31,745 bases of DNA, taken from the IMG/VR virus record IMGVR_UViG_3300008267_000215, positions 1 through 31,745 of that record, one strand, 5' to 3'. The translations under genes and the position numbers were made by a program. Of the stretch, positions 12,847 through 21,569 are shown in pieces. The notes under the pieces were generated by a model. The model was not told the DNA's origin. It saw nothing but the letters and a program-made list of their open reading frames with translations, and did no database searches. Each line of letters starts with the position of its first letter. The stretch's first letter is position 1. The stretch is from a virus.

Positions 12847-15558
12847 ATGGCTGAGGATGCAACCAAAAAAGCAGCTGAAACCCCGGACCCTTTACCTGCT
12901 GGAAAAGGGTTAGCTGATATTGTTGCAGAATTTAAAGCAAAACCAGAAAAGACTGAAAAGGCGCCAAAACTACAAATACCTCCTAACTTTTTAAAAGAGT
13001 TAAAAGGGACAAATGAAAATCTTGATAAATTAAATGAGACTTCGACTAAAACTAATAAGTCTATAGATACTTTCTATAAAAAGTTTTTAGCTTTTATTAA
13101 AGACACTAAAGATAAAAAAGAATCTAAAGCAGTAGTACAAGAAGCTAAAAAAGAAGAAGTTAAAGAAAAAGAAGTAGTACCTATACGAGTTGAACAAAAA
13201 GCTGAGCCTTTAACAGCTGCACCTGCTACAGAAACGTCAAAAGCGGACGATACTACCGGTCAAGAAGCAGCTGCTGCATTAAAAACAAAAGAACCTCAGC
13301 CTGTTTCAATAGTTAAAATAGATGATAAAGTATTGGAGGATTTAACTAAACTCTTTAAAACTTTAGGTCTTCAAAGTAAAGCAACTAAAGCTGTAACTGA
13401 ACAAGTTACAACTGGTGGAACAGGAGACAAAGATAGTATTCTTACTAAGGTTTTTGGTAGTAAATTAACACCATTGCTTACTGGACTAGCAGGCGCTCTT
13501 GCTTTAGCTATAGGTAGCTGGTTTGATTCGGGCCCATTTAAGGGGTTAATGAAAGAAGTAGGCAAACTAGGTACTCGAATTTTTGGTACTAAAGTACTCG
13601 CAGAGGCTTCTAAATTATTCCCAGCCCTAGTAAAATTTATTAAACCTATAGCTAGAAGATTACCGATTATAGGTACTATTATAGATTTTGGTTCAGCAAT
13701 TAGCCGAATCATGCAAGGAGACTTTATAGGCGGGGTAATCGATTTAGCTTCAGGGGTAGCTACCTTAGTACCAGGTATAGGCACTGCAATTTCTATAGGT
13801 CTAGGGTTTCTTAATGCTGCTAGAGACCTCTCGGGTCAAACTGAAGACGCTAAAGCAGGTAAAGCGAGTAAAGAAGGTAATATCTTTGCTTTAATGACTC
13901 AAGCAGCGGTAAAATTTGGAGGTAAATTTTTACCTAAATTAAAATTTTTACCTATCATAGGCAGTTTGTTTTCTTTCGCGAGCGCGTATAATCATTTTAA
14001 ATCAGGTAAAGTTATACAGGGTATACTAGATGTGGTAGCAGGCGTCGCAGGGTTTTTTCCAGGTGTGGGTACGGTTATTTCATTACTCACTACAGGTGCC
14101 AGCTTAATAATGGATCTTTTTGGAGAGGATAAAGCTGAAACAAAAGATCCTAAAGATGCTTTAAATATACCTAAAAGTTCAGGCGGCAGTCTTTTAAGCC
14201 GTCTAAACAAATTTCTTTCTGATAAATTTAAAGATGTAATGAAAGGAGCATTACAGTTTCTTAAAAAATTACCTTTTGTTCCTGATTTTGTTATAGAAAA
14301 AGTATCTAAGTATTTAGGTATAGACGGAGAAGGGGCAAAAGCTCAAAGCTATGCAGAAGTAAGTAGAGATAGTAATCTTCCAGCGCCTAAAGCAGGTACT
14401 AAGGATATAAGAACCTTACCGCCTATGCCGGATGCTGGTTACACTATAGAGTCCAGAATGGATTTTAATGCGGAGTATAACAGACGTCAACGTGCTGGTA
14501 TTGAATCTGGACAAATTCAAGACCCAGCTGAAGCAGCAGCTCGGCGTGCCTCTGAAAAGCTCGAAGAAATGCGACGTGTTCGTGCTCAAGAAAAAATCGC
14601 AGAAACGCCTGAATTTATAAACGACCAAGTAAAAGCCTCGAAAAAAGACTTACCAAAAGCCAGAGATGGAGGTATTTTTACGGGCCCGGTAGAAGGTTAC
14701 CCGGTAGAGCTGCATGGTACTGAAGCAGTAGTACCTTTAAATAATACGGAAAGCCCTAAAGACAAAATTGCAGCTGTACAGCAGAACAACCGTTTTGAAG
14801 ATCCGCTTGCAGGGAATCGTCAGGATTATTCAATGACTCGTTTAGTAGGTATGTTAAAAGAATTTATCTCGGACGATCGCAAGGAACGTTATGAGCCTGA
14901 AGTTTACGAACAACTGAAAACTAATTTAAAATATTTTGAGCGCCAGCTTAAATCGCAAAAAGATTTAACTGATGAACATAAAGAAATTCTTTATAAGAAT
15001 GCTGTGTTTGCTCACGAAACAGGAATGGGCAAAGATCGTAAATTTCAGAAACAAGCTTTTAGCTATACTCCTGAACTCTTAAGCAAACTCAAGTATGATA
15101 AGCAAAGAATAAATATAGTAAACGACTGGAAGACTAATAAAGATAAAAACTGGAGTGAAATTACTTCAGTAAGAGATAACGGGGTAGCTAAAAAAGCTCG
15201 TTTTGGTGGTATTTTCTCAGGCCCTGAAGACGGTTATAATGTAACCCTGCACGGGGATGAAGCAGTAATACCTTTGCAAGCAGATACTAAATCCAAAATA
15301 CCTTTAGAAGCTCCTTTAACCCAATTACCCGGAATGCCGGGTTCTAATATAATCGAAAAATTAGAAGAATTAATTCAAACCGTAAAAGAACAGGCTCAAG
15401 GACAGAATGCAAATAATGTAGCTACTGTTGGACTAAATACTGTTTCTGGTGGCTCTAATATTACCAATATATATCAAAATAGCTCTGAAAGAGATATACC
15501 ATATGTAGAACGTAATAAATATAGACAAAAATTAATTTACTCTAGAGGACTAATATAA
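12847..15558 (+). CDS. Tape measure protein (T4 gp29-like role)
   Basis: 903 aa. Residues 1-185 are charged and coiled. Residues 205-425 hold hydrophobic, Gly-rich segments arranged as an internal duplication: RRLPIIGTIIDFGSAIS to LVPGIGTAISIGLGF (270-321), then KFLPIIGSLFSFASAYN to FFPGVGTVISLL (366-414). The C-terminal half has two copies of a motif common in tape measure proteins, GGIFTGPVEGY..LHGTEAVVPL (608-631) and GGIFSGPEDGY..LHGDEAVIPL (787-810). Tape measures set tail length from inside the tube and exit ahead of the DNA; the hydrophobic parts may act at the host membrane. The place between assembly proteins and tube-cap genes fits. The stop overlaps the next ATG by one base. Confidence 0.88.
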   Translation: MAEDATKKAAETPDPLPAGKGLADIVAEFKAKPEKTEKAPKLQIPPNFLKELKGTNENLDKLNETSTKTNKSIDTFYKKFLAFIKDTKDKKESKAVVQEAKKEEVKEKEVVPIRVEQKAEPLTAAPATETSKADDTTGQEAAAALKTKEPQPVSIVKIDDKVLEDLTKLFKTLGLQSKATKAVTEQVTTGGTGDKDSILTKVFGSKLTPLLTGLAGALALAIGSWFDSGPFKGLMKEVGKLGTRIFGTKVLAEASKLFPALVKFIKPIARRLPIIGTIIDFGSAISRIMQGDFIGGVIDLASGVATLVPGIGTAISIGLGFLNAARDLSGQTEDAKAGKASKEGNIFALMTQAAVKFGGKFLPKLKFLPIIGSLFSFASAYNHFKSGKVIQGILDVVAGVAGFFPGVGTVISLLTTGASLIMDLFGEDKAETKDPKDALNIPKSSGGSLLSRLNKFLSDKFKDVMKGALQFLKKLPFVPDFVIEKVSKYLGIDGEGAKAQSYAEVSRDSNLPAPKAGTKDIRTLPPMPDAGYTIESRMDFNAEYNRRQRAGIESGQIQDPAEAAARRASEKLEEMRRVRAQEKIAETPEFINDQVKASKKDLPKARDGGIFTGPVEGYPVELHGTEAVVPLNNTESPKDKIAAVQQNNRFEDPLAGNRQDYSMTRLVGMLKEFISDDRKERYEPEVYEQLKTNLKYFERQLKSQKDLTDEHKEILYKNAVFAHETGMGKDRKFQKQAFSYTPELLSKLKYDKQRINIVNDWKTNKDKNWSEITSVRDNGVAKKARFGGIFSGPEDGYNVTLHGDEAVIPLQADTKSKIPLEAPLTQLPGMPGSNIIEKLEELIQTVKEQAQGQNANNVATVGLNTVSGGSNITNIYQNSSERDIPYVERNKYRQKLIYSRGLI

Positions 15559-16766
15559 TGGCGTACGAAGCAAATCTTTATAAAAAGGTATTTGAAAAAC
15601 TAGGAGCACCTAAGCTAGTTCCAAATACCAGCGTGCCTCAGAATGAAGGTAGTACTAGTTTTACTAGAGGTATACCTGGATTAGTAGATATACATAGAGC
15701 TTATCGCTGGACTTTATCTCAACCTGTAGCAAGAGAAATTGTACCTATGCTCCAATTAACTGAGTATAAGCTGGTACTATCAAGTGAAGTATCTGGGTTT
15801 CTTTATACTTTAAGAGGGGAAGTAGATAATTTAAACGTTATAAAACAGGAAACTGTTGGTAATATACAAAGAACCGGCACAGCTTTAGCTAATACAATAT
15901 TTAGTAATATTGAAAAAGCTGCCCAAGAAGCAGCTGATGCTTCTCAAGAAGTTGCGCAAAATACTTTAAAACAGGACTTTGCCGCTGGGGCCGATGATCA
16001 ATCTGGTTTAAAACCATACACTGGCCTTTATGCTATAGACCCAACTGGGTGGTCTTATAACCTACCATATCTTGGAGCTGCTAATATGGTTTCTCCAAAT
16101 AACACCTGGGGCGAAGGTACTGCAATAAAAGATGCTCTTAAGCAAGCTCTAGGCGGGGTAGAACAATTAGATAAAGCAGCTGGCACTGGCGCTAGTTCAA
16201 GTGGCGGGATTACAGCAGTAAAAGGCGGTGGTGCCGGTGCTGATCCGTTTGGTAGCTTAAAAGGATTATTTAATATATATCAAGGAGCTACAAAAGCAGC
16301 ATTAACCTTAGGTGGCGGCGCTTTAATCAGAGAGTCTCCACAATCTTTTACAGGTACCGGTAGTGATAAAATAGATGTTACATTTTACCTTTTAAACACT
16401 GTAAATGTAAAGGATATACAGCGTAACTGGGAATTTTGTTATCTCTTTACCTATCAAAATCTTTCAAACAGAAAAGGCATTAACCTATTAGACCCGCCAT
16501 GCTTATATGGAGCAACTATACCAGGTTATAAGCAATTACCTATTTGCTGGGTTACAGGGTTACAAATTACAAATGTGGGCACAACTCGCTTAATAGACAT
16601 ACGCACCGGAGAAGTTGACGACAGAGGGGCAGTTAGTCCCTATATAAAAATGATACCTGAAGCATATAAAGTAACTTTTACTTTAGAAAGCAGTTTAAGA
16701 AATGCTCGTAATATTTTTCAATTTGTTGAGGATCCAAGTTACAAAGTTAGCGTAACAGGAGTATAA
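15558..16766 (+). CDS. Baseplate tube-cap/junction protein (gp48/gp54-like, tentative)
   Basis: 402 aa. The N-terminal part (10-110) includes RGIPGLVDIHRAYRWTLSQP. A low-complexity Gly/Ala/Ser linker spans about 195-230. The C-terminal part has a tube-like core: RESPQSFTGTGSDKIDVTF followed by YLLNT, then a Trp-containing helix and LYGATIPGYKQLPICWVTGL. In T4 the gene after the tape measure (29) is 48, whose product joins baseplate and tube. Position and fold pattern point to the same role, but a direct family match cannot be claimed. It starts by a one-base overlap with the tape measure stop and is followed one base later by the gp53-like gene, giving a tightly coupled baseplate operon. Confidence 0.55.
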   Translation: MAYEANLYKKVFEKLGAPKLVPNTSVPQNEGSTSFTRGIPGLVDIHRAYRWTLSQPVAREIVPMLQLTEYKLVLSSEVSGFLYTLRGEVDNLNVIKQETVGNIQRTGTALANTIFSNIEKAAQEAADASQEVAQNTLKQDFAAGADDQSGLKPYTGLYAIDPTGWSYNLPYLGAANMVSPNNTWGEGTAIKDALKQALGGVEQLDKAAGTGASSSGGITAVKGGGAGADPFGSLKGLFNIYQGATKAALTLGGGALIRESPQSFTGTGSDKIDVTFYLLNTVNVKDIQRNWEFCYLFTYQNLSNRKGINLLDPPCLYGATIPGYKQLPICWVTGLQITNVGTTRLIDIRTGEVDDRGAVSPYIKMIPEAYKVTFTLESSLRNARNIFQFVEDPSYKVSVTGV

Positions 16767-16767
16767 C

Positions 16768-17130
16768 ATGACCGATACACCACAAAAACAGAATGATATT
16801 AATGAGCTACCAACTTTAGACCAGTTTAGGTACGAAAATGTATTTAATGTTTATCAAAATACTGCAGATCAATATTTTTATAATATTTTAAGAAAAGTAA
16901 ATTTTCCTGAAAATGTCGACGAAACTGTTTATTCTACATATACGGTACCTAACGACAATTTACCTTATACGTTTATATCATATAAAGTTTACGGTACCAT
17001 CTATCTTTGGTGGTTAATATGTGCTTTAAATCGTATTACTAATCCGGTATTTTACCCTGCTGCTGGAACTGAATTAAAAATATTAAAGCCTGAATATGTA
17101 CGTTCAGTGCTGCAAACCTTACAGCAATAA
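16768..17130 (+). CDS. Baseplate wedge protein gp53-like
   Basis: 120 aa, shorter than T4 gp53 (196 aa). The core YTVPNDNLPYTFISYKVYG, then LWWLICALNRITNP (58-93), carries the family pattern of a D-x-L-x-x-IS-x-x-x-YG segment followed by a WW-x-I-x-x-x-N helix. This is the LysM-like clamp fold that holds the wedge to the central hub in contractile baseplates. The truncated N-terminus suggests a minimal version. It begins one base after the previous stop, and its own stop overlaps the next ATG (TAATG). Confidence 0.82.
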   Translation: MTDTPQKQNDINELPTLDQFRYENVFNVYQNTADQYFYNILRKVNFPENVDETVYSTYTVPNDNLPYTFISYKVYGTIYLWWLICALNRITNPVFYPAAGTELKILKPEYVRSVLQTLQQ

Positions 17131-18656
17131 TGGAAAACGGAAGTGTAAAGAATAGATTAAGATTAAACAACCAAGATTATGAAGTAAGCATTACGCTTTA
17201 TAATACTCAGGGGGTCGCGTTCCCTGTTAATGCTGCTTCTATTGTATCCCTTGTTATAGAAGAAAGCACGCATCATTGGTATAAGCAAGGTAATATAGTT
17301 ATACAAAATGCTTACAATGTTTTGGAGAAAAAAGCTAATGAATTTACTCCAACAAATATAAATTATAAATTTCGTAACGACGGCCGGGATCTTTTATTTG
17401 TTAACATAAAACCAGTAGTTGAAACTGATTTTATAGAACAGGAAGCGTTTGAACCTGAATTTTGGACTATGACGTATATTTTTACCGTGTATGATACGGA
17501 AGATATACCCGGTGAAACACCAAGAGAAAAAAATTTAAAACTATATTTTTGGGAAACAGATTATCAGCTTTGTACAGAAATTAATGCAAACTGGAGTACT
17601 AATGAGGTACTATACGAATTATTTCCGGAATATAACGGTAAATCTTCTCAATTGCCAGATTTAATACGGAGAGTGCCTACTGGATTAGCTTTAAAAAGCC
17701 TAATAAATTATGCCCTTAACAACAAGACTAGTGAACAAAAATTTTCTGAAGAATGGGATATAGGTGCCAGTAAAATTTTTTATACCCCCTCAGTAGATAG
17801 CGTTGTTTCTTACGATATAGAGTTCTTAGTAAAAAGACATGTTTGCAGTACTAGAGAAGGTAATAATGCAGGAGATGTCGGTGTTTTGTTTAGAGATAGA
17901 TACGATAAGACATGGAATTTACTTTCTATTTCTTCTTTGTTAAATAAAGCTGTAAATAATTCTCGGCAGGCTGGAGACTACCAATTAGAGCAATTTTATT
18001 TAGCGACATCTGAAGCAAACAGTGTTATAATACCTTCTTTACCCTATACCCCGCCAGATCCAACTGGAAAACGAAATATAACCTTAGGACAACTAAGCAC
18101 TATAACTAACTATCAATTTGTTAATATGTCAGCAATAGATAGTAATGCCATGCTAGTTAACACTTCAGTATGTACTAATCATACCGGTCGTAAAGAGTTC
18201 GTAATGGATCTAGAGGAGAACACTATAGAAAGTGTTAAGAATTACTTCCAACAAAATTATATAAGCAAATTTAAATACGCATTAAACCCATACGCCTTAC
18301 TTGCTTTAAATAAAAATAAGACCGAATCCATAACTATAAATACAGCTTACTCTTACGGTGAATCTAAAGTAGAAAGATACCCTGAAGGGCGTAATGTAAT
18401 GCTTGAAAGTGGGTTGTTCTTAAATGAATGTATTACTTTTACAGTGCCCGGTAGTACATTGAGACAGGTTAATAAATTTATAGGCTTAGATAGAGCAACT
18501 GGTAATATTGACAATGACTTTGACGAAAAGTTTTTAGGGCAGTGGTTTGTCACTAGGGTGGTTCACGAGTTTTCTCAGAACGGGTATACAAATACAATAA
18601 CAGCAATAAAACCTTACGCAAGCCGTAATCTTAAGATTGATGATGAAGTTGCATAG
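17130..18656 (+). CDS. Baseplate hub protein (T4 gp27-like)
   Basis: 508 aa. The C-terminal segment FLGQWFVTRVVHEFSQNGYT, then NTITAIKPYAS (about 467-498), is the recurrent closing motif of contractile-tail hub proteins (G-x-W-x-V-T-x-V-x-H-x-F ... Y-T-N-x-I-T). The N-terminal beta domains (VSITLYNTQGVAFPVN, SLVIEESTHHWYKQGNIVI) fit the ring-forming domains of gp27-type hubs, on which the central spike sits. Two genes later comes the gp5-like spike, as expected. It starts inside the stop of the gp53-like gene. Function as hub: fairly sure; detailed orthology: not tested. Confidence 0.78.
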   Translation: MENGSVKNRLRLNNQDYEVSITLYNTQGVAFPVNAASIVSLVIEESTHHWYKQGNIVIQNAYNVLEKKANEFTPTNINYKFRNDGRDLLFVNIKPVVETDFIEQEAFEPEFWTMTYIFTVYDTEDIPGETPREKNLKLYFWETDYQLCTEINANWSTNEVLYELFPEYNGKSSQLPDLIRRVPTGLALKSLINYALNNKTSEQKFSEEWDIGASKIFYTPSVDSVVSYDIEFLVKRHVCSTREGNNAGDVGVLFRDRYDKTWNLLSISSLLNKAVNNSRQAGDYQLEQFYLATSEANSVIIPSLPYTPPDPTGKRNITLGQLSTITNYQFVNMSAIDSNAMLVNTSVCTNHTGRKEFVMDLEENTIESVKNYFQQNYISKFKYALNPYALLALNKNKTESITINTAYSYGESKVERYPEGRNVMLESGLFLNECITFTVPGSTLRQVNKFIGLDRATGNIDNDFDEKFLGQWFVTRVVHEFSQNGYTNTITAIKPYASRNLKIDDEVA

Positions 18657-18657
18657 G

Positions 18658-18665
18658 TAAATACA
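18658..18665 (+). promoter_or_regulatory. Late-promoter-like box TAAATACA
   Basis: TAAATACA follows the hub stop by one base and stands four nt (TAAG) before the ATG at 18670. No Shine-Dalgarno sequence. Confidence 0.4.
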
Positions 18666-18669
18666 TAAG

Positions 18670-19488
18670 ATGGCTACTATAGTAAAAACCTTCGATCTTT
18701 ATAACACTACCATATATTGGTATAGCTATAACTTTCCAGGTTTTCAGACTCAGCAACAGGTAACCCAAGCGTATTATTTTACTAAATTTTCTTCTAACCC
18801 TATTGGTTCTCAGGTAGATTTTTTTAAAGAATTAACAGGAGTACCCCAAAATAATCAAGTCTTTACAGTTACCACCACTATTGATAGGTTACCAGTACTT
18901 TGGGGCAAATTTTGGTGGGACGAGGCAATGTACTATTCTCACCCTGCAGTTTATGAAATAATTACTGAAAATAGTCCTTACTATAGAGTATTTTCAGAAA
19001 GTATTGGTTCTTTGTACTATTTAACAACATATAATACTAATAATAATAACGATACTAAGACATATAATTCTATTATAGATGATCTATTAGTACCAGGGCT
19101 ATCGAGTAGTATTGCAGCATTTTATTCTATAGCTAATAGTCTTTTTGTTAATAATATAGCAAAAATAGGGCCAGGTACCGGTACAGACGTTACCCCCGGT
19201 TCTGCGGTAAACGGCACGCTAATAATGGCTAATACAGACTATCAAAGAAGATTAGATTCTAGCCCGTCTATAATAAATTCTATAAACGATTTGTACCCTC
19301 AATTATCTAATTTCCTTCCCTTCAATAACTCACTTATAGGTAACTTATTAACCCCGTTTTCTTGGAGTGTAAGTGCTACCTGCGAAGATAATAATATACA
19401 AGTAGACTTTACTAATAGTAATATTAACAATCTTAAACAGCTTACCACTAATACGTTAATTGCAGAGAGAGAATTAATTCAATATTAA
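18670..19488 (+). CDS. Unknown baseplate-region protein, 272 aa
   Basis: Not recognised. It is rich in Tyr, Asn, Ser and Thr, with strings such as TTYNTNNNNDTKTYN (about 118-132), typical of beta-rich virion proteins. There is no catalytic motif, signal peptide or coiled coil. The N-terminal third is aromatic (YWYSYNFPG, WGKFWWDEAMYY). It lies between the hub gene and the spike gene, and its stop overlaps the spike ATG by one base, so a baseplate or hub-accessory role is likely by position only. Confidence 0.65.
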   Translation: MATIVKTFDLYNTTIYWYSYNFPGFQTQQQVTQAYYFTKFSSNPIGSQVDFFKELTGVPQNNQVFTVTTTIDRLPVLWGKFWWDEAMYYSHPAVYEIITENSPYYRVFSESIGSLYYLTTYNTNNNNDTKTYNSIIDDLLVPGLSSSIAAFYSIANSLFVNNIAKIGPGTGTDVTPGSAVNGTLIMANTDYQRRLDSSPSIINSINDLYPQLSNFLPFNNSLIGNLLTPFSWSVSATCEDNNIQVDFTNSNINNLKQLTTNTLIAERELIQY

Positions 19489-21533
19489 TGAAGACTTACG
19501 ATAATATATATCTTGGTGTATGCGTGCAGAATAATGACCCTGAATACAGAGGTCGCATCAAGGTTTGGGTACCGCATATAAGTCTTAATGTATACAATAA
19601 ATGGAACCAACTAAAACAGGATCGCCATTTTAAATTTCCTGGTTTAAATATAAATTCTGATTTAAGTCTTATTATAGATGAATTAAGAGATGAGCTGCCT
19701 TGGGCTGAATATTGTAGCCCGATTGCCGGTGGCTCGGCTTCAGGCACATACAATGCTTATTATGAAACCGCTACAGTTTCAGATGCTACTTATACTTTTA
19801 GTTTAACTGGTACTAATAGCACCACCACTGCCCCTGAATATCAGTTGAACCAAGAAAGTTTTGGAGAAAAGCCCGGGGCTGTATACGAAAAGTATAATTT
19901 CAGAGTTAGCGATGCTTTTACTGATACGCAAGGTAATAAAACTTCTAAGTTAAACCCTAACGGTAGTAGTTATAGACCATCTACATATTCTAATGCAGCT
20001 AAAGGTGTTTTTGCTATACCGAATGTAGGGGCTCATGTATGGGTATTTTTTAGAGACGGTATACCTATGTATCCTGTTTATGTAGGTACTGCTTCTGGAG
20101 AAGATGATTTTAAGAGTATTTTTACTGCTGAAGACGGTAGCGCGCAAGACTATCCCGGGGCTTTTGAAAATATAAATCCTAATATACGCGAAGAAGACGT
20201 TAGTACTCGTACCTACCGCAATAAAATGGTTATTAATCAAAGAGGCGCAGCTATAGAAATTATTAACACTATGGATAGAGAGCGCTTCAAAATAACCCAT
20301 TTTGCAGGCGGCTTTATAGAATTTAACAATACATATAATTCTTTGTTTAGCCCTAAGAACTTACAATTACTAACTTTAAGAGATAAATTTGAGACAGTAA
20401 AGGGACATAGTAATCATTACATAGCTAGAGACTATGATAATATTATTAAAGGGGATTACTTATTAAAAGTAGGAAGTTTAAATTTTGAAGCTTATAAAGA
20501 GTGGCATACAGCTTATGCTAATATAGCATCAATTTTAGCTCAGCCCGAAAATACCCCTGGAAAAACTTCTCTACAATCAGTAATAGATAGCAATATACAG
20601 ACTTTAGCTGAAGCGGAAAGAAAACTAGGCTACGGTGGAAATTATATACAGACTGTTACTAAACATCAGTTCAGTAATGTGGGTCTTATTTTTAATAATG
20701 TAGCAAGTTATAGATTCAGCAATACCCCTAAGAAAGTTAATCAGTACCGTAATGTAAATAGTTCGGGTACAATATTAACTGAAACTAATATAGATTTAGT
20801 CGAGTACACTTATGTGGATGATCCGCCTGGGGGTAATTTTACTCAAACTATAAGCAATAGATATTCTTTAATAGTCGGCTCTGGTGGGATAGATATTAAA
20901 ACTACCGGCCCAGTTAACCTTGGTGGTACTATTATGGCTGTTGCCGGCACTCAAGTTAATATAGCTTCAAAAGAAGATTTTAATATTGATGGTGGTACTA
21001 GTTTATCAGTTATTGCTGATATCATGGTTCTTAGAAGTAGAAACAGATCTCAGGTAGTTGTAGATGATAATTTAGGTATCTCTAGAAATGTGGTTATAGG
21101 TGGTGGTTCATATACTAACGGAGAAGTATATTTACAGCATATTACTGCCCCATATGAATTTCAAGCAACAGAACAAACTAAAATACAAGCATCAAGCGGT
21201 AATTGGGGTATAGCTACAGCAACTGGTACTTTAAAAATTAACCCTGGCGGGTCGGGTAATGCATTACAAAATGTACCTTATAATGTAGAAATCACTCTTA
21301 ACGCAGGTACATTAACTATAGACCAGCCTCATAATCACGTATTTAAAAATATACCTTTAACTTTATTGACAAGCCCTACCGCGGTTCGTAATGCGGCAGT
21401 TGCAGTTAATGCAACTAATACAGCAGTAGCTGCTACCACGCCGAACCAAACTTATACTTCTCCGGACTATTATGCTCCATCTCAGAGTGTATTTGCTACT
21501 TACAATGGACCAGGTAATAGTGTGAACCCGTAA
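19488..21533 (+). CDS. Baseplate central spike protein (gp5-like, no lysozyme domain)
   Basis: 681 aa. Residues 8-32 (YLGVCVQNNDPEYRGRIKVW and on) are the start of an OB-fold typical of gp5/VgrG-type spikes. The second half of the fold, FAIPNVGAHVWVFFRDGIP followed by PVYVG, is displaced to 175-200 by an inserted loop region of about 100 residues. The C-terminal half is beta-rich (ISNRYSLIVGSGGIDIKTTG, GGTIMAVAGTQVNIASKEDF), consistent with a trimeric beta-helix needle. A conserved-looking PHNHVF follows. I see no glutamate/aspartate lysozyme signature, so, unlike T4 gp5, wall digestion must be done by another protein, if at all. The gene ends the tail block. Confidence 0.8.
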   Translation: MKTYDNIYLGVCVQNNDPEYRGRIKVWVPHISLNVYNKWNQLKQDRHFKFPGLNINSDLSLIIDELRDELPWAEYCSPIAGGSASGTYNAYYETATVSDATYTFSLTGTNSTTTAPEYQLNQESFGEKPGAVYEKYNFRVSDAFTDTQGNKTSKLNPNGSSYRPSTYSNAAKGVFAIPNVGAHVWVFFRDGIPMYPVYVGTASGEDDFKSIFTAEDGSAQDYPGAFENINPNIREEDVSTRTYRNKMVINQRGAAIEIINTMDRERFKITHFAGGFIEFNNTYNSLFSPKNLQLLTLRDKFETVKGHSNHYIARDYDNIIKGDYLLKVGSLNFEAYKEWHTAYANIASILAQPENTPGKTSLQSVIDSNIQTLAEAERKLGYGGNYIQTVTKHQFSNVGLIFNNVASYRFSNTPKKVNQYRNVNSSGTILTETNIDLVEYTYVDDPPGGNFTQTISNRYSLIVGSGGIDIKTTGPVNLGGTIMAVAGTQVNIASKEDFNIDGGTSLSVIADIMVLRSRNRSQVVVDDNLGISRNVVIGGGSYTNGEVYLQHITAPYEFQATEQTKIQASSGNWGIATATGTLKINPGGSGNALQNVPYNVEITLNAGTLTIDQPHNHVFKNIPLTLLTSPTAVRNAAVAVNATNTAVAATTPNQTYTSPDYYAPSQSVFATYNGPGNSVNP

Positions 21534-21554
21534 GTTGAGTTATAAAGAAAGTTC

Positions 21555-21564
21555 TATAAATTTC
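21555..21564 (+). promoter_or_regulatory. Late-promoter-like box TATAAATT at the head of the glycosyltransferase operon
   Basis: TATAAATTTC lies five nt (TCCAT) before the ATG at 21570. It is the box closest to the T4 late form TATAAATA at the 5' half. It would drive the four overlapping glycosyltransferase genes as one unit ending at the terminator near 26086. Confidence 0.5.
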
Positions 21565-21569
21565 TCCAT

